64,000 bases of DNA from Streptomyces caeruleatus (GCF_001514235.1 NZ_KQ948927.1:763-64762); one strand, 5' to 3'. Numbered from the stretch's first letter, positions 8,043 to 20,392 are shown. The notes: a model not told the origin generated them from the letters alone. Numbers and translations: made by a program.

Positions 8043-8666
8043 TTACGCCGGCTTCCGGCGCATCAGGTACGTGGCCCCCGCGCCCGCCGCGAAGAGTGCC
8101 CCGACCGAGACGGCCGTGGCCAGCCAGGTGGGGCCGAGCCACTGGGCGCCGAAGTAGCCGAGGGCCACGCTGTAGGTGGCCCAGGTGAGGCCGGCGAGGG
8201 CGGACCAAGGGAGGAAGTCGCGGGGGCTGCGGTGGGTGGCGCCGGCGCTGAGGGAGACCACTGAGCGGCCCGCGGGGGCGAAGCGGGCCAGGACGACCAG
8301 GGCACCGCCGCCGCGGGCGAGGGCCGTGCCGAGACGTTCCTGCGCCGAGGTGAGGCGGCGGGAGCGGGCGATGGCACGGTCCAGGCGGGCGCCGCCGCGC
8401 CAGGCGAGGCGGTAGGCGACCAGGTCGCCCAGGACGGAGGCGGTGGCGGCGCAGAGGGTCAGGGCCAGGATGTCGGGGACCTCGCCGGGGACCTGACCGG
8501 TCGCGGCACCCGTCCCCGCGGCCGCCGCCGTCGCGGCCGTGATCACCAGGACGCCGCTGGGCAGGACGGGGACGAACACGTCCAGCAGGACCGACAGTCC
8601 TACGACCACATAGATCCATGGGGCCGCCGTCAGCGAACCCATGTCCTCGAGACCCTCGAGCACCAC
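8043..8666 (-). CDS. DedA family (SNARE-associated/VTT-type) membrane protein
   Basis: 207 residues with four to five hydrophobic segments. It shows the DedA pattern: an early VPVLPSGVLVI segment, an AATASVLGDLVAYRLAW loop, then FAPAGRSVVSLSAGATHRSPRDFLPWS (the conserved F/R-P-x-x-R... G...M/S..F region). Known DedA proteins are envelope membrane proteins linked to lipid scrambling and membrane energetics. Start GTG 8666 has GGGGAG 5 bases upstream; a second GTG directly follows. The family is sure; the specific function is not. Confidence 0.8.
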   Translation of the reverse strand: MVLEGLEDMGSLTAAPWIYVVVGLSVLLDVFVPVLPSGVLVITAATAAAAGTGAATGQVPGEVPDILALTLCAATASVLGDLVAYRLAWRGGARLDRAIARSRRLTSAQERLGTALARGGGALVVLARFAPAGRSVVSLSAGATHRSPRDFLPWSALAGLTWATYSVALGYFGAQWLGPTWLATAVSVGALFAAGAGATYLMRRKPA

Positions 8667-8836
8667 AACTCCCCGTTTACCCCCGTGGCCGGTCCGTGCC
8701 GTGCCGCGACGTCGCGGGGGAGCGGCAGATGCGGCCTATGACAGCCATACAGCGTACGCCGGGGGTGTGACAGGAGATTCATCGGGGGCTCGTGTGTTCG
8801 GCACAGCATCTTCACCCGGCTGCCCGCCGGGCCGAA

Positions 8837-8870
8837 CGTGGACGTGGACGTGGACGTGGATGCGGATGCG
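8837..8870. repeat. hexanucleotide repeat (GTGGAC/GCGGAT)
   Basis: Four GTGGAC-type hexamers pass into GCGGATGCGGAC. They lie in the 306-bp gap (8667-8972) between the DedA and DoxX genes, which otherwise holds no gene I can support. Confidence 0.8.
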
Positions 8871-8972
8871 GACACGGCCTCGGACATGGAACGGCGCCCG
8901 TACCCGCGTGAGCCGCGCAGGTACGGACGCCGCCGTTCGAAGAGCGGAGCCCCGACAGGGCGCCACCGGGTG

Positions 8973-9410
8973 TCAGGCGGCCACCGGCGTCTTGTCGGCC
9001 GCTGTCCGGCTCTGCGTCGCGGAACGCTTGGCGAACAGGCGGTCCAGCCCGAACGCGCCGGAGCCCGTGAAGATCAGCAGGAACATGGCCCAGCAGTACA
9101 TGGCGGCGCCTTCGCCGCTGTTCTCGATGGGCCACAGGGCCTGTGGCTGGTGGACCTTGAAGTACGCGTACGCCATGGCGCCGGAGGCTATGAACGCCGC
9201 GGCGCGGGTGCCGAGGCCGAGCAGCACCAGGCTGCCGCCGACGAGTTCGATCACGGCGGCGAACCAGCCGGGCCAGGTGCCGGCCTCGACGGTGTCGCCG
9301 CCGAAGGTGCCGAAGAGCGAGTTGGCGCCGTGGCAGGCGAAGAGCAGGCCGACGACGGCGCGGAAGAGGCCGATGGCATACGGCTGGGCGCTGTTGAGGC
9401 GTCCGGTCAT
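8973..9410 (-). CDS. DoxX family membrane protein
   Basis: 145 residues with four transmembrane helices. It shows FRAVVGLLFACHGANSLFG at the first helix, IELVGGSLVLLGLGTRAAAF and AMAYAYFKVH, the usual DoxX pattern of a polytopic protein often linked to quinone/thiol redox. ATG 9410 was preferred over ATG 9461 because GAGGGA lies 9 bases upstream and the extra residues look unlike the family. Upstream (9462-9500) is a short AT-richer promoter region. The exact role is unknown. Confidence 0.8.
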   Translation of the reverse strand: MTGRLNSAQPYAIGLFRAVVGLLFACHGANSLFGTFGGDTVEAGTWPGWFAAVIELVGGSLVLLGLGTRAAAFIASGAMAYAYFKVHQPQALWPIENSGEGAAMYCWAMFLLIFTGSGAFGLDRLFAKRSATQSRTAADKTPVAA

Positions 9411-9500
9411 GTGGGGGACTCCCTCGGTGTGGGGTTTACCGGTCCCTTTGAGGAACGGCATGGGGACGGATACTGATCGGTAGCCCCACGTTAGGTAGCC

Positions 9501-10651
9501 CTAATCAATACTTTCAAGTTCAACATTTGGCCACGTTTTGGCATCGTCATCCCCATCCGCCACAGGAACAACCGCACGTAGCGCGGCTCTTGCCACCGCG
9601 TCGGCGTCCGAAAGGGTGACCGAATCCACACCCGGCCGAGCCCCCGCCGCCGTCACCCAGTGCACACCCTCCGTGGGCACACCGAACGCGAACCTCCGTG
9701 CGTGCGCCCGCCCCTGACGGTCGATCAGGCGGTACGACCGCTGTGTCACGTCCACCCCTCCCGTCTCATGGCCGTCGATGGTGTGCGCGCGGCACTCCTC
9801 CTCTTCAGCAGCCGGGCCAGCAGGCCGTCGGCGCTCCGGCGCACGTCGGGCTCCGGCAGCCGCGCCTCGACGAGAGTCGTCGCCCGCACCGCCGAACCGG
9901 CACCTCCGGCGAGCGCGCCACCCAGGCCCCCGCCTCCTCCCGCACCTCCAGCCGGGGCCCGAGCACCTCCACCACACCCGCCTCCATCAAGGCCACCAAC
10001 TCCTCCACCCGGCGCCGGGGCGGGCCGACCACGACGGCCTCACCGGCACCTCCCGCCGGGACCACCTGGACCGCTGGTACACCCCGCTCAACGCCTGGTC
10101 GCGCAGCACGTCGAGGGCCGACTTCAGCGGGCCGTGCACATTGCCCCGGCCGGCCTGTGCGGCGTCCTCGCGCAGATACCCCAGCAGCCAGCCGCGCCAC
10201 TGCCCGGGATCCGCGAAGTCGCGCCCCGCGTACGGCCGGGAGATCCGGTCCCAGCAGAAGCGCTCGCGCTCCGGTACGCCGAACTCCGCGAGCAGATCGG
10301 CCTCTTGGGGGTCGCCGTGCGGGACGGCGAGAAAGCGCTCGACGAACCCCGGGCCCCGGGGCGCCGGTATGCGCGGAAGCTGCGGTGTCAGCGGTATCAG
10401 CGGTATCAGCGCCGCGTAGTACACCGCCTCCACCTCCTTCGCCACCAGCGGCCATATCTCCGCCAGGAAGTCCGGCGCCGCACCCGAGTCCGCCCGCTTG
10501 CGGAAACTGTGATCACCTCCGGCGTCAGGACGAGCGGGAGATGGCGGCCGTACGGCCCCTTCGCGTTGTCGCCGCGCGCCTGGTACGGGATGCCGCGCCG
10601 CGAACCGGCGTACAGGAGCGGCTCGTTGCCGGAGGGGAGGTAGCGCAGCCC
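9501..10651 (-). pseudogene. decayed FAD/NAD(P)-binding protein gene (N-terminus missing, frameshifts, internal inversion)
   Basis: Pieces of one protein lie in different frames on the minus strand, in order: LRYLPSGNEPLLYAGSRRG (from ~10648); FRKRADSGAAPDFLAEIWPLV... to ...SALDVLRD (~10505 to ~10100); GPPRRRVEELVALMEAG...SPEVP (~10025 to ~9896); GSAVRATTLVEARLPEPDVRR (~9893 to ~9806); EEEECRAHTIDGHETGG...VTAAGARPGVDSVTLSD to the stop at 9501. The joining segment HLDRWYTPLNA is found only on the PLUS strand (about 10027-10100), i.e. inverted in place. At least three frameshifts, an inversion and loss of the FAD-binding N-terminus make it a pseudogene. The piece order matches what I recall of Streptomyces FAD/NAD(P)-binding proteins. 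Confidence 0.75.
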
Positions 10652-12304
<1,653 letters not shown>

Positions 12305-12406
12305 GTGATCGCCCTCCTCCGTCGCCCCGTACGGTACGGAACGACGGAGGTGAGCGGGGAGGTTCCGCGGGTCACGGTTTGCGGAACTCCGTCAGCGGGA
12401 CCGGGG

Positions 12407-13051
12407 TCAGCAGCTCGCGAGGTAGTTCGTGAGGGCGGACTTCTCGGCCGAGTCGACCGAGAGGCCGTAGTAGTACTTCACCTGGACCCAGGCGCGGACG
12501 TAGGTGCATCGGTACGAGCTGACCGACGGCATCCAGGTGGCCGGGTCCTGGTCGCCCTTGGCCTGGTTGACGTTGTCGGTGACGGCGATCAGCTGCGGGC
12601 GGGTCAGGTCGTTGGCGAACGCCTGGCGCCGGGCGGTGGTCCAGCTGTCGGCGCCGGAGTCCCAGGCCTCGGCCAGCGGGACCAGGTGGTCGATGTCGAG
12701 GTCGGAGGCGGCGGTCCAGGTGGCGCCGTCGTAGACGGAGTACCAGCTGCCGCTGGTGGCGGCGCAGGCGGAGTCCTGGACGACGTTCGTGCCGTCGCGC
12801 TTGAGAACGACCTCGCGGGTGTTGCAGGTGCCGGACTGGGTGATCCAGTGCGGGAAGAGGTCGCGGTCGTAGCCGGTGCGGTCCTCGGCGGCCACGGTGA
12901 GCGAGGCGAGGTAGGTGCGGGCGGTGGCGGCACTGACGGGCGTGGGGAGCGCGGCGGAGGCGGTCGGGCCGTTGAAAAGGCCGACGGAGGCTATGAGGCC
13001 GGTCAGCGCCGCGAGTATGCTGACGCGTCGACGCGCGTAGAACTTCGACAT
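12407..13051 (-). CDS. secreted HNH endonuclease (DUF1524/GmrSD C-terminal type)
   Basis: 214 residues. The N-terminus is a signal peptide (KFYARRRVSILAALTGLIAS... ending near TASAA). The mature part holds DLDIDHLVPLAEAW (catalytic His), followed by ARRQAFANDLTRPQLIAV and VNQAKGDQDPATWMP (Asn and Lys of the beta-beta-alpha metal site). This is typical of small extracellular HNH nucleases of actinomycetes. Four Cys could form disulfides. It probably degrades environmental DNA or RNA. ATG 13051 has GGGAG 8 bases upstream. Confidence 0.85.
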   Translation of the reverse strand: MSKFYARRRVSILAALTGLIASVGLFNGPTASAALPTPVSAATARTYLASLTVAAEDRTGYDRDLFPHWITQSGTCNTREVVLKRDGTNVVQDSACAATSGSWYSVYDGATWTAASDLDIDHLVPLAEAWDSGADSWTTARRQAFANDLTRPQLIAVTDNVNQAKGDQDPATWMPSVSSYRCTYVRAWVQVKYYYGLSVDSAEKSALTNYLASC

Positions 13052-13204
13052 GTGCGAACTCCCTTGGGAGGTGGGGGTGTTGGCGGGCGAGCGAATGGAA
13101 TGCTCGCGACGCCCTGTTGCCGGGAGGTGTGCGACGGGTTAGAAGTTAATGACGCGCACATGACATAACAAGGTTTACGGCGAAACGATCTCGTATCATG
13201 GGGA

Positions 13205-13325
13205 ACGCAGAAGGGGAGTAGCTCTTCGCCGGACCGTCGACATACTGCTCAGCTCGTCTGAGCCGGCGCCCGGAGGCAGGCCTCGTCACGAGGTCGGCCA
13301 GCGAGACCTTCGGCAAGCAGTGCAC
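13205..13325 (+). ncRNA. yybP-ykoY manganese riboswitch
   Basis: Shows the two signature blocks of the yybP-ykoY class: AAGGGGAGTAGC (13211-13222) and GGCCAGCGAGACCTTCGGC (~13297-13315), separated by stems including CGTCGACATACTG and a GGCCTCGTCACGAGGTCGGCC arm. A further hairpin (GCACGCCCGTGCC...GGTGCGGGTGC, ~13322-13350) could be the expression switch. Riboswitches of this class sense Mn2+ and precede Mn exporters, and the next gene is a GDT1-type transporter, in keeping with this. Confidence 0.85.
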
Positions 13326-13428
13326 GCCCGTGCCCTTTGGTGCGGGTGCCCACGTGTGCTGCCGTGCCGAGGTGTCGCAGCGCAGTGACCATGCTCTCGG
13401 TGGGGCAGCCCCGACCGATTGAGGAACC

Positions 13429-14010
13429 TTGATCAGCTTCACCGTGACGGCCGTCGTCTTCGGCGTCGTCTTCCTTGCCGAACTGCCCGACAAGACCGCA
13501 CTCGCCGGGCTCGTCCTCGGCACGCGCTATCGCGCCTCCTACGTCTTCGCCGGCGTCGCCGCCGCGTTCGCGCTGCACGTCGCCCTCGCCGTGGCGGCCG
13601 GCAGCGTGCTGACGCTGTTGCCGCAGCAGATCGTGCACGCGGTGACCGGCGTGCTCTTCCTGGGTGGCGCGGCGGTGCTGCTCATGAAGAAGGACGAGGA
13701 CGAGGAGGAGATCCGCAAGCCCGAGAACCAGTCCTTCTGGAAGGTGTCCGGGGCCGGGTTCATGCTCATCCTGGTCGCCGAGTTCGGGGACCTGACGCAG
13801 ATCATGACGGCGAACCTCGCGGCGCGTTACGACGACCCGCTGTCGGTCGGCGTCGGTGCGGTGCTGGCGCTGTGGGCCGTGGCGGGGATCGGGATCGTCG
13901 GCGGGAAGGCGCTGATGCGGCGGGTGCCGTTGCGGCTGATCACCAAGGTGGCGGCGTTGCTGATGCTCGGGCTGGGCGTGTGGAGCCTGTGGGAGGCGGT
14001 CGCCGGGTGA
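13429..14010 (+). CDS. TMEM165/GDT1 family (UPF0016) manganese/calcium exporter
   Basis: 193 residues, six transmembrane helices in two inverted halves. Each half carries the family signature: ELPDKTALAGLV (residues ~18-29) and EFGDLTQIMTAN (~123-134), variants of E-x-G-D-[KR]-[TS]. A charged KKDEDEEEIRK loop separates the halves. Members export Mn2+ (or Ca2+) against protons. The Mn riboswitch directly upstream supports Mn2+ efflux under excess Mn. TTG 13429 (TTG ATC AGC TTC) follows GAGGAA and gives the family-typical MISFTV start; GTG 13444 is an alternative. Confidence 0.88.
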   Translation: MISFTVTAVVFGVVFLAELPDKTALAGLVLGTRYRASYVFAGVAAAFALHVALAVAAGSVLTLLPQQIVHAVTGVLFLGGAAVLLMKKDEDEEEIRKPENQSFWKVSGAGFMLILVAEFGDLTQIMTANLAARYDDPLSVGVGAVLALWAVAGIGIVGGKALMRRVPLRLITKVAALLMLGLGVWSLWEAVAG

Positions 14011-14199
14011 GGCCGGGCGCGAGCTGAACTGTCGGTGAACGGTTCCTGGAGGTGCTGGCGCGATCGGGATCGGTTTTGTACCGTGGGGGAACAAAGTGGT
14101 TCCCGCCCGTTTTCCCTGACCGGCGGGCGGGACCACCTTGTCCCTCCGGCGGCCACCCCTGTACCCCCGCGCCCCGCGCCCCTCGCCCTGGAGCTGCCG

Positions 14200-14868
14200 A
14201 TGCCGGCCACGCCCACCGTCCTCACCGCCCGTGCCCTGCTGCTCGACATGGACGGCACCCTCGTCAACTCGGACGCCGCCGTGGAACGGATCTGGCGCCG
14301 CTGGTCCGAACGGCACGGGCTGGACGCCGACGAGGTCATGAAGGTCGCCCACGGACGGCAGGGGTACGCCACGATGGCCCTGCTGCTGCCCGGCCGGCCG
14401 ATGGAGCAGAACCACGCGGACAACGCCCGCATGCTCGCCGAGGAGACGGCGGACGTGGCGGGCGTGGTGCCGGTTCCTGGGGCGCCGGAGTTTCTGGCCT
14501 CGCTGCGGGAGTGGGGGCTGGCGCATGCGTTGGTGACCTCGGCCGATGTTCCGCTGTCCACGGCACGGATGGCTGCCGCCGGGCTGGAGCTGCCGGATGT
14601 GCGGGTGACCGCGGAGTCCGTGGGGGCGAGCAAGCCGGATCCGGAGGGGTTTCTGAAGGGGGCGGCGGAGTTGGGGGTCGCGCCGGAGGAGTGTGTGGTG
14701 TTCGAGGACTCGGGGGCGGGGATTCAGGCGGGGCGCTCCGCGGGGATGCGGGTGGTCGGGGTTGGGCCGCGGGCCCCGTTCTATGCGCCGGATGTTGCTG
14801 TGGCTGATTTGTGGCAGGTTCGGGTTGAGGCGGGGGGTGGGGGCGGGATTCGGTTGTACGTCGCCTGA
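14200..14868 (+). CDS. HAD-superfamily sugar-phosphate phosphatase-like hydrolase
   Basis: 222 residues. Motif I LLLDMDGTLVNSD (nucleophile Asp), motif II VTSADVP, motif III Lys in ASKPDPEGF and motif IV VVFEDSGAG are all present, with a helical cap after motif I, as in the beta-phosphoglucomutase/2-deoxyglucose-6-phosphatase subfamily. It is a cytosolic phosphatase of a small sugar phosphate. ATG 14200 was chosen because the longer frame from 14035 adds a low-complexity, unconserved tail. GC and codon use in the last third shift to G-rich. It is followed by a cluster of family A repeats. Confidence 0.85.
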   Translation: MPATPTVLTARALLLDMDGTLVNSDAAVERIWRRWSERHGLDADEVMKVAHGRQGYATMALLLPGRPMEQNHADNARMLAEETADVAGVVPVPGAPEFLASLREWGLAHALVTSADVPLSTARMAAAGLELPDVRVTAESVGASKPDPEGFLKGAAELGVAPEECVVFEDSGAGIQAGRSAGMRVVGVGPRAPFYAPDVAVADLWQVRVEAGGGGGIRLYVA

Positions 14869-14912
14869 GGGGGTGGGGCGTGCGGGATCGATGGCGGGTG
14901 CGGGTTGAGGGG

Positions 14913-15109
14913 GGCTGGTCGCGCAGTTCCCCGCGCCCCTTGGGGGGTTGGGGGTGCGGGTTGGGTGGTGGGTGCGGGTTGTGGTGGGTTGGTCGCGCAG
15001 TTCCCCGCGCCCCTTGGGGGGTGGGGGGTTGCTCGCGCAGGTGCCCGTGTCGTTGAAGGTTGGCCTTGTGGCTGCTGGCCCAGGGGCGCGGGGAACTGCG
15101 CGACCAGCC
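14913..15109. repeat. three family A intergenic repeats (two direct, one inverted)
   Basis: GGTCGCGCAGTTCCCCGCGC-containing copies lie at 14913-14941 (+), 14988-15015 (+) and 15082-15109 (-). The second and third can pair into a long stem and may end transcription between the convergent HAD and peptidoglycan-binding genes. The spacer is G-rich (GGTGCGGGTTG motifs). No gene is seen from 14869 to 15166. Confidence 0.85.
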
Positions 15110-15166
15110 ACCGTGGAGGTGTAGTCGCCATCGGACCTGCGCACCCGAGTTCTTAGGCGGAGCGCG

Positions 15167-16150
15167 TCAGGGCTCCTGGGTCTCCGACTCCAGGCGTTCC
15201 CGCGTCGCCAGGTCGTAGACGCCGTACTCCTCCGGCTGAACCCCCCGCGCCCACTGGTACCTGCTCACCGCGTCCTCGACGCCCTCGTTGTAGCTGCCCC
15301 CGGCCTCCCTCGTGTAGAGGCCGAGTTGGGTCAGGCGGAGTTCGAGTTCGACCACCTCGGAGCCCCGGTCGCCACGGCGCAGCGTCGGCGGGGCGGGGTC
15401 ACGGGCCGCGGCGGACTCCTCCTGGGCGCCGGCGGCATCCGTGGGTGAGGGGGCGGAGGTGTTCGTCGGTTCCGTGGAGGGGGACGGGGCGGGGGACGCG
15501 CTGGAGCGGGACGGGGAGGGGGAGGGGGACGTACTCCGCGTGGGGGTGGGGAACGCAGGGGGCGGCGCCGACCGCGTCCGTGTCGGGGCGGGCGGCTGCG
15601 ACGCCTCGCTGGTCGACGGTGCCGGGACGCTTGCCCGTACGTCGTCCGGCAGGGCCGTGTCCCGGGACGGGGTCTCGTAGGTGAAAAGGCCGCTCGCCAG
15701 GCCGGCCGCGGCGATCACGGCCACGAGCGCGCCGCCCGCGCCGAGCAGGACGGTGCGGGTACGGCGGTGACCGGTCGCCGCGGTGCCCGGTGCGCCGGCG
15801 TCGGGATCCGGCTCGAAGAGGCTGAGGTCCCGTGTGCTGGGGGCGGGGGCCGGCGCCGGAGGGATCGGCCGGAGCGGCATCGTCGCGTCGGCGGGGAGCG
15901 CGGCGGCACCGTTGTCGCCGTCGGCCTCCAGCTCCACGTATGGGCGTATGCGCAGGGGATCGAAGTCCTCCGCCGCTGCCGCCTCCGCGGTGCGGGCGTC
16001 GCGCAGGGCCTCGGACACGCGTTGCCCGCAGCCGCAGGACGGCGTGTTGTCGGGGGCTCTCGGCGTACCGCACTCCGGGCAGGCGTGACCGTTCTGGCCT
16101 ATCGGGCCCTCCTGGTCTTCCGGACCCTTCGTGCCCGTCCGCTCTGTCAC
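15167..16150 (-). CDS. membrane protein with zinc-ribbon N-terminus and peptidoglycan-binding C-terminus
   Basis: 327 residues. The N-terminal cytosolic part has CPECGTPRAPDNTPSCGCG (four Cys, zinc ribbon). A single transmembrane helix follows (TVLLGAGGALVAVIAAAG region, about residues 130-150), then a Ser/Pro/Thr-rich extracellular linker. The C-terminal PG_binding_1 domain is LRRGDRGSEVVELELRL...YNEGVEDAVSRYQ. It should tether the membrane to the wall. GTG 16150 was chosen over the longer start at 16267 because GGGAGGGA lies 8 bases upstream. It is divergent from the MFS pump. Confidence 0.8.
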   Translation of the reverse strand: MTERTGTKGPEDQEGPIGQNGHACPECGTPRAPDNTPSCGCGQRVSEALRDARTAEAAAAEDFDPLRIRPYVELEADGDNGAAALPADATMPLRPIPPAPAPAPSTRDLSLFEPDPDAGAPGTAATGHRRTRTVLLGAGGALVAVIAAAGLASGLFTYETPSRDTALPDDVRASVPAPSTSEASQPPAPTRTRSAPPPAFPTPTRSTSPSPSPSRSSASPAPSPSTEPTNTSAPSPTDAAGAQEESAAARDPAPPTLRRGDRGSEVVELELRLTQLGLYTREAGGSYNEGVEDAVSRYQWARGVQPEEYGVYDLATRERLESETQEP

Positions 16151-16300
16151 GCGTTCGTCCCTCCCCCGTCCCTCCCCGTCGCGAACTCCCCACACTATGC
16201 AGACGTTCCTCACGTGGTCTCCGGAAGCCCCCGGAAGGACTGATTCCAATGGGACTCGACAGGCCATAACCGGCCATAGCGATCACGATGGGGGATGTAA

Positions 16301-18379
<2,079 letters not shown>

Positions 18380-18404
18380 GCGGGGGCCTCCGGCGGTTGG
18401 GCGG

Positions 18405-18590
18405 GGTGCCTGCGGCGGCCCGTTGCGGTGGGTGGGGGCTGGTCGCGCCGTTCCTCGCGCCCCTTGGGTGCCTGCGGCGGCCCGTTGCTGTGGGTGGGGG
18501 CTGGTCGCGTCCACGCGGCGGAGCCGCATATCGACACAGCCTCGCGCCCCTTGGGTGCCTGCGGCGGCCCGTTGCTGTGGGTGGGGCCGT
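18405..18590. repeat. compound repeat: three copies of a 32-bp head joined to family A and family B elements
   Basis: GGTGCCTGCGGCGGCCCGTT followed by GCKGTGGGTGGGG occurs at about 18405, 18467 and 18554. The first head is followed by a family A-like core (GGTCGCGCCGTTCCTCGCGC), the second by a family B core (GGTCGCGTCCACGCGGCGG, then AGCCGCATATCGACACAG). The block follows the MFS gene stop and shows head-to-tail growth of the dispersed element. Confidence 0.8.
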
Positions 18591-18619
18591 GCGCGGCTGA
18601 CGGATCGTCCCCCGTGTCG

Positions 18620-18878
18620 TCAGTTCAAGGGCTTGGTGAACCACCGTAGGTGTTTGTGGGATGAAGACGCGGGTCAGTTCGGCGGTCTCGGGGTCAGGAG
18701 GCGTATGCCTGCTGTGCCCGCCGGCTCGTTGTTGTGGTGGGCCACCAGTAACTGGCCCTTGGGGGCTGGAGTTCGGGCCAGGTGCGGGCGGCGATCTCGT
18801 GTTCCAGTTCTGCCAGAGCGCGGTGGCGGTGGGGGAGTCGGGGGGTTCCGGGGTGACGGTCCAGGTCATGGCGGTCAT
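18620..18878 (-). pseudogene. decayed GNAT acetyltransferase remnant
   Basis: Short in-order GNAT-like pieces lie in three frames on the minus strand: TVTPEPPDSPTATALWQ from ATG 18878; then ELEHEIAARTWPEL; then GQLLVAHHNNEPAGTAGIRLL (typical beta2-beta3 with A-G-x-x-R-L); then ETAELTRVFI (the strand before the acetyl-CoA P-loop). The P-loop and following helix are missing, and a tail HLRWFTKPLN with a stop at 18620 resembles common GNAT C-termini. Three frameshifts plus an internal deletion leave no functional enzyme. The gap to 18924 is otherwise empty. Confidence 0.6.
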
Positions 18879-18924
18879 TGTGGTGACGGGGGGTGGTGCC
18901 GCAAGCCGATTTGAGGGGCCCGGA

Positions 18925-19581
18925 TTATCCGCGTTCCACGGTCGCGCGGGTGAACGTCAGGTGGGTGACGCCGCTGGGCGAGGGGGTGGCCTCGATGTCG
19001 TAGGACTGCTCCAGGTTCTCCAGTCCGTCCCAGAGGCGTTCGCCTCGGCCGAGCAGGATCGGGGCCACCACGAGGTGCATGTGGTCGATGAGGCCGGCGG
19101 CGAGGAAGTCGCGGAGCAGGGTGACACCGCCGCCGATGCGTACGTCCAGGTCGCCCGCCGCCTCGCGGGCCGTCTCCAGTGCCTCGGCGGGTGACGTGTC
19201 GAGGAAGTGGAACGTCGTGCCGCCCTCCATCTCGATCGACGGGCGAGGGTGACGGGTGAGGACGAAGGTCGGCGTGTGGAAGGGCGGGTTGGGGCCCCAC
19301 CACCCCTTCCATTCCGGGTCCTCGTGCCATCCGGGCGGGCCGAACTTCCCGGAGCCCATGATCTCGGCGCCGATCCCCGGACCGTGCTGCCGTGCGAAGG
19401 CGTCGTCGACGCCGCCGGTTCCGCCGGGACGGCCGGTCATGCTGTGCCAGAAGCCGGTGGCGAACATCCACTCGTGCAGCCGTTCACCGGCGTGGCCGAA
19501 CGGTGTCTCCCGGCTCTGGCCCTCACCGGTGCCGAAGCCGTCGAGCGAGATGGAGAAGTTGTGGACGCGGGCGAGTGTCAT
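18925..19581 (-). CDS. dihydrofolate reductase/RibD C-terminal family reductase
   Basis: 218 residues. The start (LARVHNFSISLDGFGTG) and the core (GAEIMGSGKFG, TFVLTRHPR, DVRIGGGVTLLRDFLAAGLIDHMHLVVAPILLGRGERLW) match the RibD_C/DHFR-like fold, including the I-G-G-G nucleotide loop and the P-I-L-L-G-x-G motif. The expected chemistry is NADPH-dependent reduction; the substrate is unknown, and many paralogues exist in actinomycetes. ATG 19581 has AAGGAAGG upstream. It is divergent from the membrane protein at 19710. Confidence 0.85.
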   Translation of the reverse strand: MTLARVHNFSISLDGFGTGEGQSRETPFGHAGERLHEWMFATGFWHSMTGRPGGTGGVDDAFARQHGPGIGAEIMGSGKFGPPGWHEDPEWKGWWGPNPPFHTPTFVLTRHPRPSIEMEGGTTFHFLDTSPAEALETAREAAGDLDVRIGGGVTLLRDFLAAGLIDHMHLVVAPILLGRGERLWDGLENLEQSYDIEATPSPSGVTHLTFTRATVERG

Positions 19582-19709
19582 GGCCCTTCCTTTCCTGCGC
19601 GGTCAACGCCATTCACCATGACGTCGATCGGGGCGCCGCCGAATCGACACGCCGGGGGTGGCCGATTCGGCCGCCGTTTGAGGTGGGCTCTGGGGGCAAC
19701 CCGGCATAC

Positions 19710-20387
19710 ATGTCCACAGGTGTGATCATTTTGGTCGTGGTGGTGGCGGTCGTCGTGGTGATCGGCGCGGCCGTCCTTGCGCTGCGTGCCCGGGGTACGC
19801 AGAGCGGTCGAGGGCTGAAGCGGCGCTTCGGGCCCGAATACGAGCGGGCCGTGGCCCGGCACGACGGGGACGCCAAGGCCGCCGAGCGGGAGCTCGCCCA
19901 ACGGGTGGAGCGGCACGGCGGGCTGCGGGAGCGGGCGTTGGAGCCGGAGGAGGCCGAGCGGTTCGAGGCTCGGTGGACGGCTGCCCAGGAGCACTTCGTC
20001 GACTCGCCGAGGGATGCCGTCGAAGAGGCGGACCGGGTGCTGGCGGATCTGGCGCGGGCGCGCGGGTTTCCGGACGGGGCGCAGTACGAGGAGCAGCTCT
20101 CCGCTCTCTCCGTGCACCATGCGCGCCATGTGCAGGGGTACCGGCATGTGCACCGGGTCGCCCATGCGCGGGCGAGTGCCGGGGCGGACGGCGGGGGGCC
20201 GGGTACGGAGGAGATGCGCGAGGCCATGGTCGAGGCCCGGGTCCTGTTCGAGGAGCTGACGGGGCCGCTCCGGCGCGGAGGCTCGGGAGAGAAGGACCGG
20301 GAGTCCCACGAGTCACGGCGGGGCGCCGACGGTCACCGCGGCCATCTGCCGTGGGGCTTCACCGGCCGTCACGCGAAGGGGAGTTGA
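19710..20387 (+). CDS. single-pass membrane protein of unknown function
   Basis: 225 residues. One N-terminal transmembrane helix (GVIILVVVVAVVVVIGAAVLAL) is followed by a soluble, highly charged helical domain with repeated Arg/Glu/His (ERELAQRVERHGG, AVEEADRVLADLARARGF). This resembles a secreted/membrane protein common in Streptomyces without assigned function. The segment DSPRDAVEEADRVL reappears as DGPRAAVEEADRLV in the next gene, so the two proteins are probably distant paralogues. The frame is open upstream, but ATG 19710 puts the transmembrane helix at the true N-terminus. Confidence 0.75.
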   Translation: MSTGVIILVVVVAVVVVIGAAVLALRARGTQSGRGLKRRFGPEYERAVARHDGDAKAAERELAQRVERHGGLRERALEPEEAERFEARWTAAQEHFVDSPRDAVEEADRVLADLARARGFPDGAQYEEQLSALSVHHARHVQGYRHVHRVAHARASAGADGGGPGTEEMREAMVEARVLFEELTGPLRRGGSGEKDRESHESRRGADGHRGHLPWGFTGRHAKGS

Positions 20388-20392
20388 GGGAC

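Noticed and set aside
12957..13140. Mn riboswitch extending to the nuclease gene
   Set aside because: The nuclease gene runs the other way; only the plus-strand GDT1-type gene follows the aptamer.
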